From: Collinsella aerofaciens
GTDB lineage: Bacteria > Actinomycetota > Coriobacteriia > Coriobacteriales > Coriobacteriaceae
DNA: 64,000 nucleotides
Direction of reading: 5' to 3'
Assembly: GCF_028207065.1 (NCBI RefSeq)
Contig: NZ_JAQLFP010000002.1
Coordinates: forward strand, 1-64,000
The position numbers and the translations under genes were made by a program. This document shows, piece after piece, positions 39,955-48,847 of the stretch. The notes beneath the pieces were generated by a model. It did no database searches. It was not told the origin of the DNA and saw only the letters and a list, made by a program, of their open reading frames with translations. Position 1 is the first letter of the stretch; every line of letters starts with the position of its first letter.

Positions 39955-40962
39955 TTACTCGGCGTGAGCGTAATCAACCTTGGCGCGGCGGGCGGTGGCC
40001 TTCTCCCAATCGCTGGTGCCCTCAAAGACATCCTGCTTATAGGGATTGCGGCCGAGCTTCTTGGCACGGTAGGCGACGTAGATGATCGCGGCGATGTTGG
40101 CGATCAGCGCGGCGACCGAGACCGCGGTGGCGGCGGCGGGGTCGAGCGTGGAGTGCGTCACAAAGATGGACTCCTCCTGGAAGTACGGGAACACCTGGGC
40201 AAACATGCACCAAATGGCCAGAGTAAAGGCACGGTTCTGGATCCAGCCGCCCTTGTTCCAGATAAAGGCGGCGACGGTGGGCGCCAGCAGCAGTGCAAAG
40301 CCGCAGAACCAGGAGTGGGTGGGCAGGCAGTTGTAGGTGTAGCAGAAGTTCCAGATGTCGTAGGCGATGATGTAGACCCAGGTCATGTCGGGCCACAGCA
40401 TGTCGGTCTTGTCCTCGGAGGCGTAGACACTCCACCAACCGGTCATGCAGAAGATGTTGATGATACCGGCGATGCCGTTGAACACGTTGTTCCAGCCGGC
40501 AAGCTGCGTGGCGCCCTCGGAGGTGACCCAGGTGGACTCGCCCAGGACAAAGAAGTGATAGGCGCTCTCAAAGTCGGACACGACGGCGATCATGATGTTG
40601 ATGGCGACGATCACAAACGGCCACGCGCGGAACCAATGCGCCTTGCCGATCTTGCCCCACTGGTACTTAATGGCAATGAAGCCCCAGCAACCGGCCAGCG
40701 CCGCGTATACCTTGGCGTAGTGGAACCAGCTGTTCTGGTACACATGGGTGGGGTTGGTGAGCGCCCATTCGGCGCCCTGCGAAACGCCGATGGCGATGGC
40801 GACGCAGTAGATGGTCATGGCCAGCGGAGCCACGCCAAAGATGATGGCCGCGCCGAGTTTGGTGCGGCGGCCGACCTCGTTGAGCACGATCAGGCCGATA
40901 AAGACCATGGCCCAGCCGACCCAGTGGATAAGGGTATTGCTACCCCAGACATCGAACAGCAT
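39955..40962 (-). CDS. Multi-pass membrane protein, DUF5692-like
   Basis: The 335-residue protein has about nine hydrophobic segments (LIHWVGWAMVFIGLIVLNEV, LGAAIIFGVAPLAMTIYCVAIAIGV, WPFVIVAINIMIAVV and others). It is rich in tryptophan and tyrosine in the loops. It resembles DUF5692 proteins of anaerobes, which have no assigned function. It is downstream of a TetR regulator on the same strand, and a large redox flavoprotein is divergent, so the three may form one regulon. A role in transport of a redox substrate would be speculation. Confidence 0.65.
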   Translation of the reverse strand: MLFDVWGSNTLIHWVGWAMVFIGLIVLNEVGRRTKLGAAIIFGVAPLAMTIYCVAIAIGVSQGAEWALTNPTHVYQNSWFHYAKVYAALAGCWGFIAIKYQWGKIGKAHWFRAWPFVIVAINIMIAVVSDFESAYHFFVLGESTWVTSEGATQLAGWNNVFNGIAGIINIFCMTGWWSVYASEDKTDMLWPDMTWVYIIAYDIWNFCYTYNCLPTHSWFCGFALLLAPTVAAFIWNKGGWIQNRAFTLAIWCMFAQVFPYFQEESIFVTHSTLDPAAATAVSVAALIANIAAIIYVAYRAKKLGRNPYKQDVFEGTSDWEKATARRAKVDYAHAE

Positions 40963-41025
40963 GCTGCTCTCCTTTCACAAGCCCGCGGCCCCTCTTCCGA
41001 GCGCGGGCAGTTTGGCCAAATGTCG

Positions 41026-41688
41026 TCAGTTCTGGGGCTTGCGCTCCGGATACTTGGCGGTATAGCCCTCGATATGGAGCGTCGAGGCGATGATTTCCTT
41101 GACCGTCTCGTCGGGTACATCGGGGTGCGTGCGGATATACATCAACAACCCCATGATGAGGGTGTAGAACGTCTCGTAGACATGGTCGATGCGCAGCTCA
41201 TGATGGGCGACAAAATCCACCACGGTGGTGTCGCAGATATATTGCGCCACGCGCTGGACCACGTTGTGCAGAAAGCCGCCGTAGAGCGCGCCGCTGCTCG
41301 AGGTGAGCGTACTCGGCAGCTCGTGGCCGCTGGCGACCAGGCGCTTGAAGAGTGGGGCGACGGTGTCGAGCGCGCCCTCGATATCACCGACGATGCGGCT
41401 GGCATTCCACTGCTCGAGCTCGGAGATAAAACCGTCGATTGCCTCGTCCATGACGGCGGTGACGGCGGCGTCCATATCGGCAAAGTAGTGGTAGAACAGC
41501 GAGCGCGTGCAGCCGGCTCGCTTGGTCACGGCCGAGACGGATAGATGGGACACGCCCAGCTCGGAGCTCACGGCGCGCACGGCGGCGAGAATCTCGCGGC
41601 GGCGCTCGTCACCTGTCAGGCGCTTTGCCGCGCTATCGGACGCGGGGATGGCATCGACCACAGAGGTATCTGCTGTGTTGCTGCCCAT
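41026..41688 (-). CDS. TetR-family regulator
   Basis: The 220-residue protein has the TetR helix-turn-helix REILAAVRAVSSELGVSHLSVSAVTKRAGCTRSLFYHYFADMDAAVTAVM at about 30-78. A helical ligand-binding half follows. The start is ATG 41688 behind AGGCGG. It lies between the divergent flavoprotein gene (188 bases away) and the DUF5692-like gene, and probably represses one or both until a ligand appears. Confidence 0.9.
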   Translation of the reverse strand: MGSNTADTSVVDAIPASDSAAKRLTGDERRREILAAVRAVSSELGVSHLSVSAVTKRAGCTRSLFYHYFADMDAAVTAVMDEAIDGFISELEQWNASRIVGDIEGALDTVAPLFKRLVASGHELPSTLTSSSGALYGGFLHNVVQRVAQYICDTTVVDFVAHHELRIDHVYETFYTLIMGLLMYIRTHPDVPDETVKEIIASTLHIEGYTAKYPERKPQN

Positions 41689-41875
41689 GTTTTGCCGCCT
41701 TTCATCCTCTTTTGCCTGACCGTTCGCCTAACAGTCTTGAATATTGTTGACGGTTCGTCAATACTATTTTTGACACAATGTCAACAATAACGGGTGAACG
41801 GCATGGGGGTATGTCGAGCCCGTACAAAGAGGGGCGCCGCGGTCTCGCCGGGCTGTGGCAAGAGAAGGGACGACT

Positions 41876-44653
41876 ATGATTCTCAACGGACCGGGGATTA
41901 GCTACACCGAGCCCGACATCGGTTCGGAGTTCGTGCCGCCGATACCGGAGCATCCGCGCGAGGCCATCGTCAAACTGTGTGAGCACTGCACCAACCGCCT
42001 GCTGCACCGCGACGAGCTGCTGGGCTACGAGTACTGGTCGTTTGCCGAGGCCGCAACCGACGAGCAGGCCGAAGTGCTCTGCAAGATGAAGATGCGCCGT
42101 CCCTATACGCTGCCCGAGATGGTCAAGCTCACCGGCATGCCCGAGGCCGATATCGAAAAAATGCTCGACGACATGAGCTACACGGGTCTGCTCGAGTACA
42201 ACTGGGAAAACCCCGAGCGCGCCAAGCAGTGGGTGCTGCCCATGCTGGTGCCGGGTTCCGCCGAGTTCCTCAACATGCGCGTGAGCCAGCTCGAGGAGCA
42301 TCCGGTCTATGCCAAGTTCTTTGAGCAGGCGTCCAAGGGACCGCTGTCCAAGGCCACGCCGATGGTGCCGCCCGGCGGTGCCGGCATCGGCATGCATGTC
42401 ATTCCGGTCGAGAAGGCCATCGATGCCGCGAGCACCTCGGTGCCGATCGAGCATATCGAGCATTGGCTCGACAAATACGAAGGTAAGTATGCCGCTAGCA
42501 CCTGCAGCTGCCGCGCGAGCCGTCGCGTGATGGGAGAGGGCTGCGCCGACGACCCGGCCGATTGGTGCATCGCCGTGGGCGATATGGCCGACTACGTGGT
42601 CGAGACCGACCGCGGCCATTATGTGACGCGCGAGGAGGTCTACGACATCCTGCGCCAGGCCGAGGACAACGGCTTTGTGCACCAGATCACCAACATCGAC
42701 GGTGAGAACAAAATCTTCGCCATCTGCAACTGCAACGTCAACGTGTGCTACGCCCTGCGCACTTCGCAGCTGTTCAACACGCCCAACCTGTCGCGCTCGG
42801 CCTACGTCGCCAAGGTCGAGAAGGACAAGTGCGTGGCCTGCGGTCGCTGCGTTGAGGTGTGTCCGGCCGGCGCCGCCAAACTGGGCCAGAAGCTCTGTAG
42901 CAAAAAGGCTGGCGGACAGGTGCCCGAGTATCCGCGCCAGGAGCTGCCCGATGCCACCAAGTGGGACCACACCAAGTGGTCGCCCAACTACCGCAACGAC
43001 AACCGTATCGAGACGCATGAGTCCGGCACCGCTCCCTGCAAGACGGCCTGCCCCGCGCACGTTGCCGTTCAGGGCTATTTGAAGCTCGCGGCGCAGGGCC
43101 GCTATGACGAGGCGTTGGCGCTCATCAAGCGCGAGAACCCGTTGCCCGCTATCTGCGGCCGTGTGTGCAACCGCCGCTGTGAGGATGCCTGCACCCGCGG
43201 TCGCGTGGACGAGGCCGTGGCCATCGACGAGGTCAAGAAGTTTATCGCCCAGCGCGATCTGGATGCCGCGACTCGCTATGTCCCACCTGTGGTGACCCCG
43301 ACGCGTGCCGGCGGCTTCGACCAGAAGATCGCCATCATCGGCGCCGGTCCGGCCGGTCTGTCCTGCGCCTTCTATCTGGCCGAGAAGGGCTACAAGCCCG
43401 TCGTGTTCGAGAAAAACGAGCGCCCGGGCGGCATGCTCACCTATGGCATTCCGAGCTTTAAGCTGCAGAAGGACGTTATCGAGGCCGAGGTTGAGGTTAT
43501 TCGCCTGATGGGTGCCGAGTTCCGCTATGGCGTGGAGGTCGGTCGCGATGTGACGCTCGACGAGCTGCGCGCGCAGGGCTTTAAGGCCTTCTACGTGGCT
43601 ATTGGCTGCCAAGGAGGCCGCCTTGTCGGCATTCCGGGCGAGGATGCCGAGGACGTGACCGTGGCCGTAGACTTCCTTCGCGAGGTTAACAGCGGCAAGA
43701 TCGATACCCTGTCCGGCCGCACCATCGTGGTGGGCGGCGGCAACGTGGCCATCGACGTTGCCCGCAACGCCTGCCGTCTGGGTTCCGAGCACGTTGAGAT
43801 GTTCTGCCTGGAGAGTGAGGCCCAGATGCCTGCCAGCGAGGAAGAGCGTCGCGAGGCCATCGAGGACGGCGCGCACATCAGCTACGGTTGGGGCCCCAAG
43901 GAGGTTCACCTGGACGAGGCCGGTCATGTGCGCGGCATCACCTTCAAGCGCTGCACGTGTGTCTTTGACGACGAGGGCCGTTTTGCGCCCGAGTACGATG
44001 AGAACGATCTGCGTCGTGTCGATGCCGACCGTGTCGTCATGTCGATTGGCCAGTCCATTGTGTGGGGCGACCTGCTGGCTGGCTCCAAGGTGGAGCTTGG
44101 CCGCGGTCAGGGTGCCCTTGCCGATCCTCAGACCTACCAGACCGCCGAGCCAGACATCTTTGTGGGCGGCGACGTCTACACCGGTCCGAGTTTTGCCATC
44201 GATGCCATCGCCGCCGGCCACGAGGCCGCCGTGTCCATCCATCGCTTTGTGCAGCCGGGGTCCACGCTCACCATCGGCCGCAACCAGCGCCGCTACACCG
44301 CGCTTGACCGCGACGATGTCGTGATCGAGAGCTACGACAACGCGAGCCGCGAGGTTGCCCATGTGGACCGCGAGCGCGAGAAGGCCGCGCCGTTTAGCGA
44401 GTACGTCGAGACCTTTACCGAAGAGCAGGTGCGCGCCGAGACCGCCCGTTGCCTGGGCTGCGGCGCCTCGATCGTCGACCCCAACAAGTGTATCGGCTGC
44501 GGCCTGTGCACCACCAAGTGCGCGTTCGATGCCATCCATCTGGATCGCGATCGCCCCGAGTGCTCCACGATGGTCAAATACGAGCAAAAGCTCCCGAGCC
44601 TTGGCAAGTATGCTTTAAAGCGTGCAATCAAAATCAAGTTCGGTCGTAAATAG
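41876..44653 (+). CDS. Large iron-sulfur flavoprotein, GltD-like oxidoreductase fused to ferredoxin domains
   Basis: This 925-residue protein has several parts. The first 300 residues have a cysteine-rich region (STCSCRASRRVMGEGC, ICNCNVNVCYALR). A 4Fe-4S motif follows (CVACGRCVEVCPAG, about 318). The GltD-type N-terminal cluster domain is next (CKTACPAHVAVQGYLKLAAQGRYDEALALIKRENPLPAICGRVCNRRCEDACTRG). FAD and NAD(P) sites are IAIIGAGPAGLSCAFYLAEKGYKPVVFEK and IVVGGGNVAIDVARNACRLG. A C-terminal ferredoxin part is CLGCGASIVDPNKCIGCGLCTTKCAFDAI. It likely moves electrons between NAD(P)H and ferredoxin or a small substrate. The start is ATG 41876 behind GAGAAGGG. The substrate is unknown. Confidence 0.85.
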   Translation: MILNGPGISYTEPDIGSEFVPPIPEHPREAIVKLCEHCTNRLLHRDELLGYEYWSFAEAATDEQAEVLCKMKMRRPYTLPEMVKLTGMPEADIEKMLDDMSYTGLLEYNWENPERAKQWVLPMLVPGSAEFLNMRVSQLEEHPVYAKFFEQASKGPLSKATPMVPPGGAGIGMHVIPVEKAIDAASTSVPIEHIEHWLDKYEGKYAASTCSCRASRRVMGEGCADDPADWCIAVGDMADYVVETDRGHYVTREEVYDILRQAEDNGFVHQITNIDGENKIFAICNCNVNVCYALRTSQLFNTPNLSRSAYVAKVEKDKCVACGRCVEVCPAGAAKLGQKLCSKKAGGQVPEYPRQELPDATKWDHTKWSPNYRNDNRIETHESGTAPCKTACPAHVAVQGYLKLAAQGRYDEALALIKRENPLPAICGRVCNRRCEDACTRGRVDEAVAIDEVKKFIAQRDLDAATRYVPPVVTPTRAGGFDQKIAIIGAGPAGLSCAFYLAEKGYKPVVFEKNERPGGMLTYGIPSFKLQKDVIEAEVEVIRLMGAEFRYGVEVGRDVTLDELRAQGFKAFYVAIGCQGGRLVGIPGEDAEDVTVAVDFLREVNSGKIDTLSGRTIVVGGGNVAIDVARNACRLGSEHVEMFCLESEAQMPASEEERREAIEDGAHISYGWGPKEVHLDEAGHVRGITFKRCTCVFDDEGRFAPEYDENDLRRVDADRVVMSIGQSIVWGDLLAGSKVELGRGQGALADPQTYQTAEPDIFVGGDVYTGPSFAIDAIAAGHEAAVSIHRFVQPGSTLTIGRNQRRYTALDRDDVVIESYDNASREVAHVDREREKAAPFSEYVETFTEEQVRAETARCLGCGASIVDPNKCIGCGLCTTKCAFDAIHLDRDRPECSTMVKYEQKLPSLGKYALKRAIKIKFGRK

Positions 44654-44668
44654 GTAACCATGGCGGGT

Positions 44669-44704
44669 AAGGGGACGGCGCAGACTAGATTTCGCCGTCC
44701 CCTT
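44669..44704 (+). terminator. Terminator-like hairpin after the flavoprotein gene
   Basis: AAGGGGACGGCG and its exact complement surround a 12-base loop. The tail GCTTTG is only weakly T-rich. Confidence 0.65.
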
Positions 44705-44749
44705 GCTTTGAGTTTGCATCGCATCAACCGTTGTTGAAAGGTTTCTACC

Positions 44750-45175
44750 TTGCATGAATTGGGAATCGTTTATCACATTATTCGCGATGTTGAGAACGTG
44801 GCGCGCGCCAATGGCGTGCGTCGCGTTTCGAGCGTCACGCTGCTGCTGGGCGAGGTCTCGGGCGTCGTTCCCGACTTGCTGCTCGACGCTTGGCGCTGGG
44901 CGGCAGATAAAAAGTCCATCACGCAGGGCGCGGAGCTTATCGTGGAGCCCGTCGAGGCCGTGACGCATTGCGAGGCGTGCGGCCGAGACTATGCGACAGT
45001 CGAGCACGGCAAGACCTGCCCCCATTGCGGCAGTGGCGATACCTATCTGCTCCAGGGCCAAGAGGTCATGATCAAGCAGATCGAGACCCCCGACGAGGAT
45101 CCGGCAGACGCTGCCCCTGATGGTCCCGCTGCTCCTGACGCCGTCGACGCCGCCAACCCCCTCCACATCGTCTAG
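44750..45175 (+). CDS. hypA: Nickel metallochaperone HypA
   Basis: The 141-residue protein delivers nickel to hydrogenase. HypA needs a free N-terminus starting Met-His-Glu because the main-chain amine and His2 bind nickel. That fixes the start at the TTG at 44750, the only initiator that gives MHELGIVYHIIRDVE. The zinc site is C74/C77 (CEAC) and C90/C93 (CPHC). The C-terminus is an acidic, alanine-proline tail of about 30 residues beyond the usual family end. It is 30 kb from hypCDEF, on the opposite strand, with no hypB beside it. Confidence 0.92.
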   Translation: MHELGIVYHIIRDVENVARANGVRRVSSVTLLLGEVSGVVPDLLLDAWRWAADKKSITQGAELIVEPVEAVTHCEACGRDYATVEHGKTCPHCGSGDTYLLQGQEVMIKQIETPDEDPADAAPDGPAAPDAVDAANPLHIV

Positions 45176-45185
45176 CCCCTAGTCG

Positions 45186-45229
45186 TTGGGGACGTTCTTG
45201 CATGGCTAGTCAAACAAGAACGTCCCCAA
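45186..45229. repeat. Perfect 15-bp inverted repeat, GGGGACGTTCTT family
   Basis: TTGGGGACGTTCTTG and its complement surround a 14-base loop that contains GGCTAGTC. Related single arms occur at about 8587 and 30245. It lies right after hypA and may terminate it, though there is no T-run. Confidence 0.65.
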
Positions 45230-45234
45230 TGACT

Positions 45235-45553
45235 ACTTGCGCTAGAACATAAGCCACGAAAATAGTCAAGTCATATCTGTTTAAACAAAATAGCGGCAGT
45301 ACAAGCGCATTCGCACTTGCTTAAAATCGGCATCAATGAACAGCATGCTTGTATCTGTAAAATACATGACTTGATGAGCGACGCTTTAGTGGGAAATGAG
45401 TCGAAAAATAGCAACGTAATCAACTTGTAACAAACCTAGACGTTTAAACAAATAATCCAACCTTTTGCGGATTCAGCTATAATTCCACAATCCAAACAGG
45501 TATACTTCGTTCATGTCGTGTAGGAAATACGTAGACAAAAAGGAGGTTATGTG
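45235..45553 (+). promoter_or_regulatory. Long AT-rich control region of the mannose PTS operon
   Basis: There is no gene here. TATAAT at 45478-45483 is a good -10 but lacks a clear -35, which suggests an activated promoter. GTTTAAACAAA occurs twice (45279-45289 and 45442-45452). GTCAAGTCAT (45265-45274) and ATGACTTGAT (45366-45375) form a nine-of-ten inverted pair. These are candidate regulator sites. The ribosome site AGGAGG is at 45541. Confidence 0.55.
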
Positions 45554-46543
45554 ATGGTAAGTATTGTTCTTGCTAGCCATGGTGACTTGGCGGCTGGAAT
45601 CAAGCAGACGGGCTCGATGGTCTTTGGCGATCAGCCGTCTGTAGCCGTGGTCTCGCTCGAGCCGAGCATGGGCCCCGACGACTTCCGCGCCAAGGTCGAG
45701 GAGGCAATCGCTTCCTTCGAGGACCAGGAGCAGGTGCTCTTCCTCGTTGATCTGTGGGGCGGCACGCCCTTCAACCAGATCAGCGGTCTCATCGAGGGCC
45801 ATGATTCCTGGGCTATCGTCACCGGTGTCAACCTGCCTATGCTCATCGAGGCATATTCGCAGCGCTTTGACGCAAAGAACACTGCACATGCGATCGCAAA
45901 ACATCTCGTGACTGAGGCTAAGGCCGGCGTGCGCGTCAAGCCCGAGTCTCTGGAGCCCGAGGAGAAGAAGCCGGCTGCGGCCGCCGCTGCTCCTGCGGGT
46001 GCCATTCCTCCGGGAACGGTGATCGGCGACGGGCACATCAAGATCGCCCACGTCCGTATCGACACGCGTCTGCTGCATGGTCAGGTGGCCACCACGTGGA
46101 CCAAGCAGATCAACCCCAACCGCATCATCGTGGTCTCCGACGGCGTTGCTCACGACGAGCTCCGCAAGACCATGATCGAGCAGGCTGCCCCTCCGGGAGT
46201 CCACGCCAACGTCGTGCCCATCAAGAAGATGGCCGAGGTCGTCAAGGACACGCGCTTTGGTGACACCAAGGCCATGCTGCTGTTCGAGAACCCGCAGGAT
46301 CTGCTCAGGGCCATCGAGGCCGGCGTCGACATCAAGGAAGCCAACATCGGTTCCATGGCCCACTCCAAGGGCAAGGTCGTCGTCACCAACGCTGTCGCTA
46401 TGGGCGATGACGATGTCAAGACCATCGAGGCTCTCAAGGCCAAGGGCGTCAAGTTCGAGGTCCGCAAGGTTCCTTCGGATGCCTCCGAGGATCTCGACGC
46501 CATGTTGAAGAAAGCTAAGGCCGAACTGGCCGCTCAAGCATAG
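45554..46543 (+). CDS. manX: Mannose-family PTS enzyme IIAB
   Basis: The 329-residue protein phosphorylates incoming sugar by relay. The IIA domain (1-130) starts MVSIVLASHGDLAAG with active histidine H9. A linker rich in Ala/Pro/Lys follows (about 135-155). The IIB domain has HVRIDTRLLHGQV with H175. The start is ATG 45554, seven bases after AGGAGG, rather than the GTG just before it. It is the first gene of the IIAB-IIC-IID operon. The substrate could be mannose, glucose, fructose or an amino sugar. Confidence 0.95.
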   Translation: MVSIVLASHGDLAAGIKQTGSMVFGDQPSVAVVSLEPSMGPDDFRAKVEEAIASFEDQEQVLFLVDLWGGTPFNQISGLIEGHDSWAIVTGVNLPMLIEAYSQRFDAKNTAHAIAKHLVTEAKAGVRVKPESLEPEEKKPAAAAAAPAGAIPPGTVIGDGHIKIAHVRIDTRLLHGQVATTWTKQINPNRIIVVSDGVAHDELRKTMIEQAAPPGVHANVVPIKKMAEVVKDTRFGDTKAMLLFENPQDLLRAIEAGVDIKEANIGSMAHSKGKVVVTNAVAMGDDDVKTIEALKAKGVKFEVRKVPSDASEDLDAMLKKAKAELAAQA

Positions 46544-46561
46544 TAAAGGAGGGTCCGATAC

Positions 46562-47380
46562 ATGTCTGCAATCACTATTCTGCTCGTTGCGATTGTCGCG
46601 TTGCTTGCCGGTATGGAAGGCATTCTGGATGAGTTCCAGTTCCATCAGCCGCTCGTGGCATGCACGCTTATCGGTCTCGTAACCGGTCACCTTCAGGAGG
46701 GCATCCTCCTGGGCGGTTCGCTCCAGATGATGGCCCTTGGCTGGGCTAACGTCGGCGCCGCCGTCGCGCCTGACGCCGCTCTGGCCTCGGTCGCATCTTC
46801 CATCATCATGGTGCTCGCCCTTAACGGTGGCGCCACCGATTCGGCCAAGGCCGTTACCGCCGCCATCGCCGTCGCCGTCCCGCTGTCGGTCGCTGGCCTG
46901 TTCCTGACCATGATCTGCCGTACCCTGGCTACCGCTATGGTTCACGGCATGGACGCCTGCGCCGAGAAGGGCGACTTCGCCGGCATCGAGCGTTGGCAGT
47001 ACGCCGGCATCCTCATGCAGGGTGTTCGTATCGCCATCCCGGCAGTACTTCTGTGCATCATCCCGGCCGAGGCCGTTACCAACGCGCTTAACGCTATGCC
47101 CGATTGGCTGTCCGGCGGCATGGCTGTCGGCGGCGGCATGGTCGCTTCCGTCGGTTACGCCATGGTCATCAACATGATGGCCACCAAGGAGACCTGGCCG
47201 TTCTTCATCCTCGGCTTTGTCCTTGCTGCCATCCCTCAGCTCACGCTGATCGCCCTTGGCCTCATCGGCATCTCCCTTGCCCTCATCTACCTTGGCCTTA
47301 AGGATCTGGCCAAGCAGGGTGGCGGCATGGGCGGTGGCTCCGGTGACCCGCTCGGCGACATTCTGAACGATTACGAGTAG
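46562..47380 (+). CDS. manY: Mannose-family PTS enzyme IIC
   Basis: This 272-residue polytopic membrane protein forms the transport channel with IID. It has MSAITILLVAIVALLAGMEGILDEFQFHQPLVACTLIGLVTGHLQEGILLGGSLQMMALGWANVGAAVAPD, the family signature, and about seven hydrophobic segments. It begins 18 bases after the IIAB stop, with AAAGGAGGG between. Confidence 0.95.
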   Translation: MSAITILLVAIVALLAGMEGILDEFQFHQPLVACTLIGLVTGHLQEGILLGGSLQMMALGWANVGAAVAPDAALASVASSIIMVLALNGGATDSAKAVTAAIAVAVPLSVAGLFLTMICRTLATAMVHGMDACAEKGDFAGIERWQYAGILMQGVRIAIPAVLLCIIPAEAVTNALNAMPDWLSGGMAVGGGMVASVGYAMVINMMATKETWPFFILGFVLAAIPQLTLIALGLIGISLALIYLGLKDLAKQGGGMGGGSGDPLGDILNDYE

Positions 47381-47396
47381 GAGGGGAGTGATACAT

Positions 47397-48317
47397 ATGG
47401 CAGAGAACAAGATTCAGCTCACCAAGGCTGACCGTAAGAAGGTTTGCTTCCGTCATCAGTTCCTTCAGGGCTCGTGGAACTACGAGCGTATGCAGAACGG
47501 CGGCTGGTGCTTCGCAATGATCCCTGCGATCAAGAAGCTCTACACCAGCAAGGATGACCAGATTGCCGCTCTTAAGCGCCACCTGGAGTTCTATAACACC
47601 CACCCCTATGTTTCCGCCCCCGTCATTGGCGTTACCCTCGCCCTCGAGGAGGAGCGCGCCAACGGTGCTCCGATTGACGACGTCGCCATTCAGGGCGTCA
47701 AGGTCGGTATGATGGGCCCGCTCGCCGGCGTCGGCGACCCCGCCTTCTGGTTCACCCTTCGCCCGATTCTGGGCGCACTGGGCGCTTCCCTGGCCCTGTC
47801 CGGCAGCATCGCCGGTCCGCTGCTGTTCTTCTTCGCGTGGAACATCATCCGTTACGCCTTCCTGTGGTACACGCAGGAGTTTGGCTACAAGGTCGGCTCC
47901 TCCATCGCCAAGGACCTCTCCGGCGGTCTGATGGGCAAGGTCACCGAGGGTGCTTCCATCCTGGGTATGTTCATCATCGGCGCCCTGGTCGAGCGCTGGG
48001 TGTCCATCTCCTTCACCCCGGTCGTCTCCAAGGTCACGCAGTCCGCTGGCGCCTATATCGACTGGGCCAACCTGCCCGCCGGTTCTGAGGGCATCAAGCA
48101 GGCATTGACGATGTACAGCTCTGTCGGTGCCAACGCACTCGACCCGGTGAAGGTCACCACGCTTCAGGCCAACCTCGATCAGCTCATCCCCGGCCTTGCC
48201 GCCGTGTGCCTGACCCTTCTGGTCTGCAAGCTCCTCAAGAAGAAGGTCAGCCCGATCGTCATCATCCTGGCTCTCTTCGCCGTCGGCATCATCGGTCGCG
48301 TCTGCGGCTTCATGTAA
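47397..48317 (+). CDS. manZ: Mannose-family PTS enzyme IID
   Basis: The 306-residue protein is the second membrane subunit. Typical stretches are FRHQFLQGSWNYERMQNGGWCFAMIPAIKKLY, HLEFYNTHPYVSAPVIGVTLALEEERANG and VKVGMMGPLAGVGDPAFWFTLRPILGALGASLALSGSIAGPLLFFFAWNIIRY. The start is ATG 47397 behind GAGGGGAG; a GTG three codons earlier is too close to that site. The operon terminator follows. Confidence 0.95.
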   Translation: MAENKIQLTKADRKKVCFRHQFLQGSWNYERMQNGGWCFAMIPAIKKLYTSKDDQIAALKRHLEFYNTHPYVSAPVIGVTLALEEERANGAPIDDVAIQGVKVGMMGPLAGVGDPAFWFTLRPILGALGASLALSGSIAGPLLFFFAWNIIRYAFLWYTQEFGYKVGSSIAKDLSGGLMGKVTEGASILGMFIIGALVERWVSISFTPVVSKVTQSAGAYIDWANLPAGSEGIKQALTMYSSVGANALDPVKVTTLQANLDQLIPGLAAVCLTLLVCKLLKKKVSPIVIILALFAVGIIGRVCGFM

Positions 48318-48371
48318 GCACGCTTCGGCTTAAGACCGAGAGTTGCTAGGCAAGGGCTTTTGAGCCATTGA

Positions 48372-48420
48372 AACGGACCGCACCCGGTGGGTACACTGGA
48401 TGCGGTCCGATTGTTTTTAT
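48372..48420 (+). terminator. Terminator of the mannose PTS operon
   Basis: ACGGACCGCA pairs with TGCGGTCCG across a loop that can itself fold, and then TTGTTTTTATT. It lies before the DUF956 gene, so that gene is reached only by read-through. Confidence 0.85.
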
Positions 48421-48437
48421 TGGAGGGCGAGGCGCGT

Positions 48438-48836
48438 ATGGCGCAATCTCAGAACAGCACGGTCGATCTGGCAACGCCGGCAACCTGCCTGATGGGGCTT
48501 ACCAGTCACGGTAACGTGATGGTGGGCAATAAGGCGTTTGAGTACTATAACGAGCGTAATCCCGAGGATTATATCCAAATCCCGTGGGACGAGGTCGACT
48601 ATATTGCCGCCGAGGTTTTGCGCGGCACCAAGAAGATTACGCGTTTTGCCATCTTTACCAAAGAGAATGGCCACTTTACGTTTTCGACGCGCAATGACAA
48701 GGAAACGCTTCGCGCGGTGCGTAAGTACATTGACGAGGACAAGCTCGTTCGTTCGCCCGACTTTATCGATGTGACGGCCAAGGGCGCCAAGAGCATCCCC
48801 TCCGTCATCAAGAACCTTTTCCACAAAGGCAACTAG
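48438..48836 (+). CDS. DUF956-family protein of the mannose PTS (ManO-like)
   Basis: The 132-residue protein has the DUF956 features ATCLMGLTSHGNVMVGNKAFEYYNERNPEDYIQIPWDEVDYIAAEV and FAIFTKENGHFTFSTRNDKETLRAVRKYI. DUF956 genes regularly close mannose-type PTS operons and are thought to tune them, with no settled mechanism. The start is ATG 48438 after GGAGGGCGAGG. The leader also contains the operon terminator, which implies lower expression than manXYZ. Confidence 0.88.
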   Translation: MAQSQNSTVDLATPATCLMGLTSHGNVMVGNKAFEYYNERNPEDYIQIPWDEVDYIAAEVLRGTKKITRFAIFTKENGHFTFSTRNDKETLRAVRKYIDEDKLVRSPDFIDVTAKGAKSIPSVIKNLFHKGN

Positions 48837-48847
48837 CCATTAAAGAG

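Noticed and set aside
41702..44587. 961-codon frame antisense to the flavoprotein gene
   Set aside because: A shadow frame: no domain, no ribosome site, and the sense strand encodes clear motifs.
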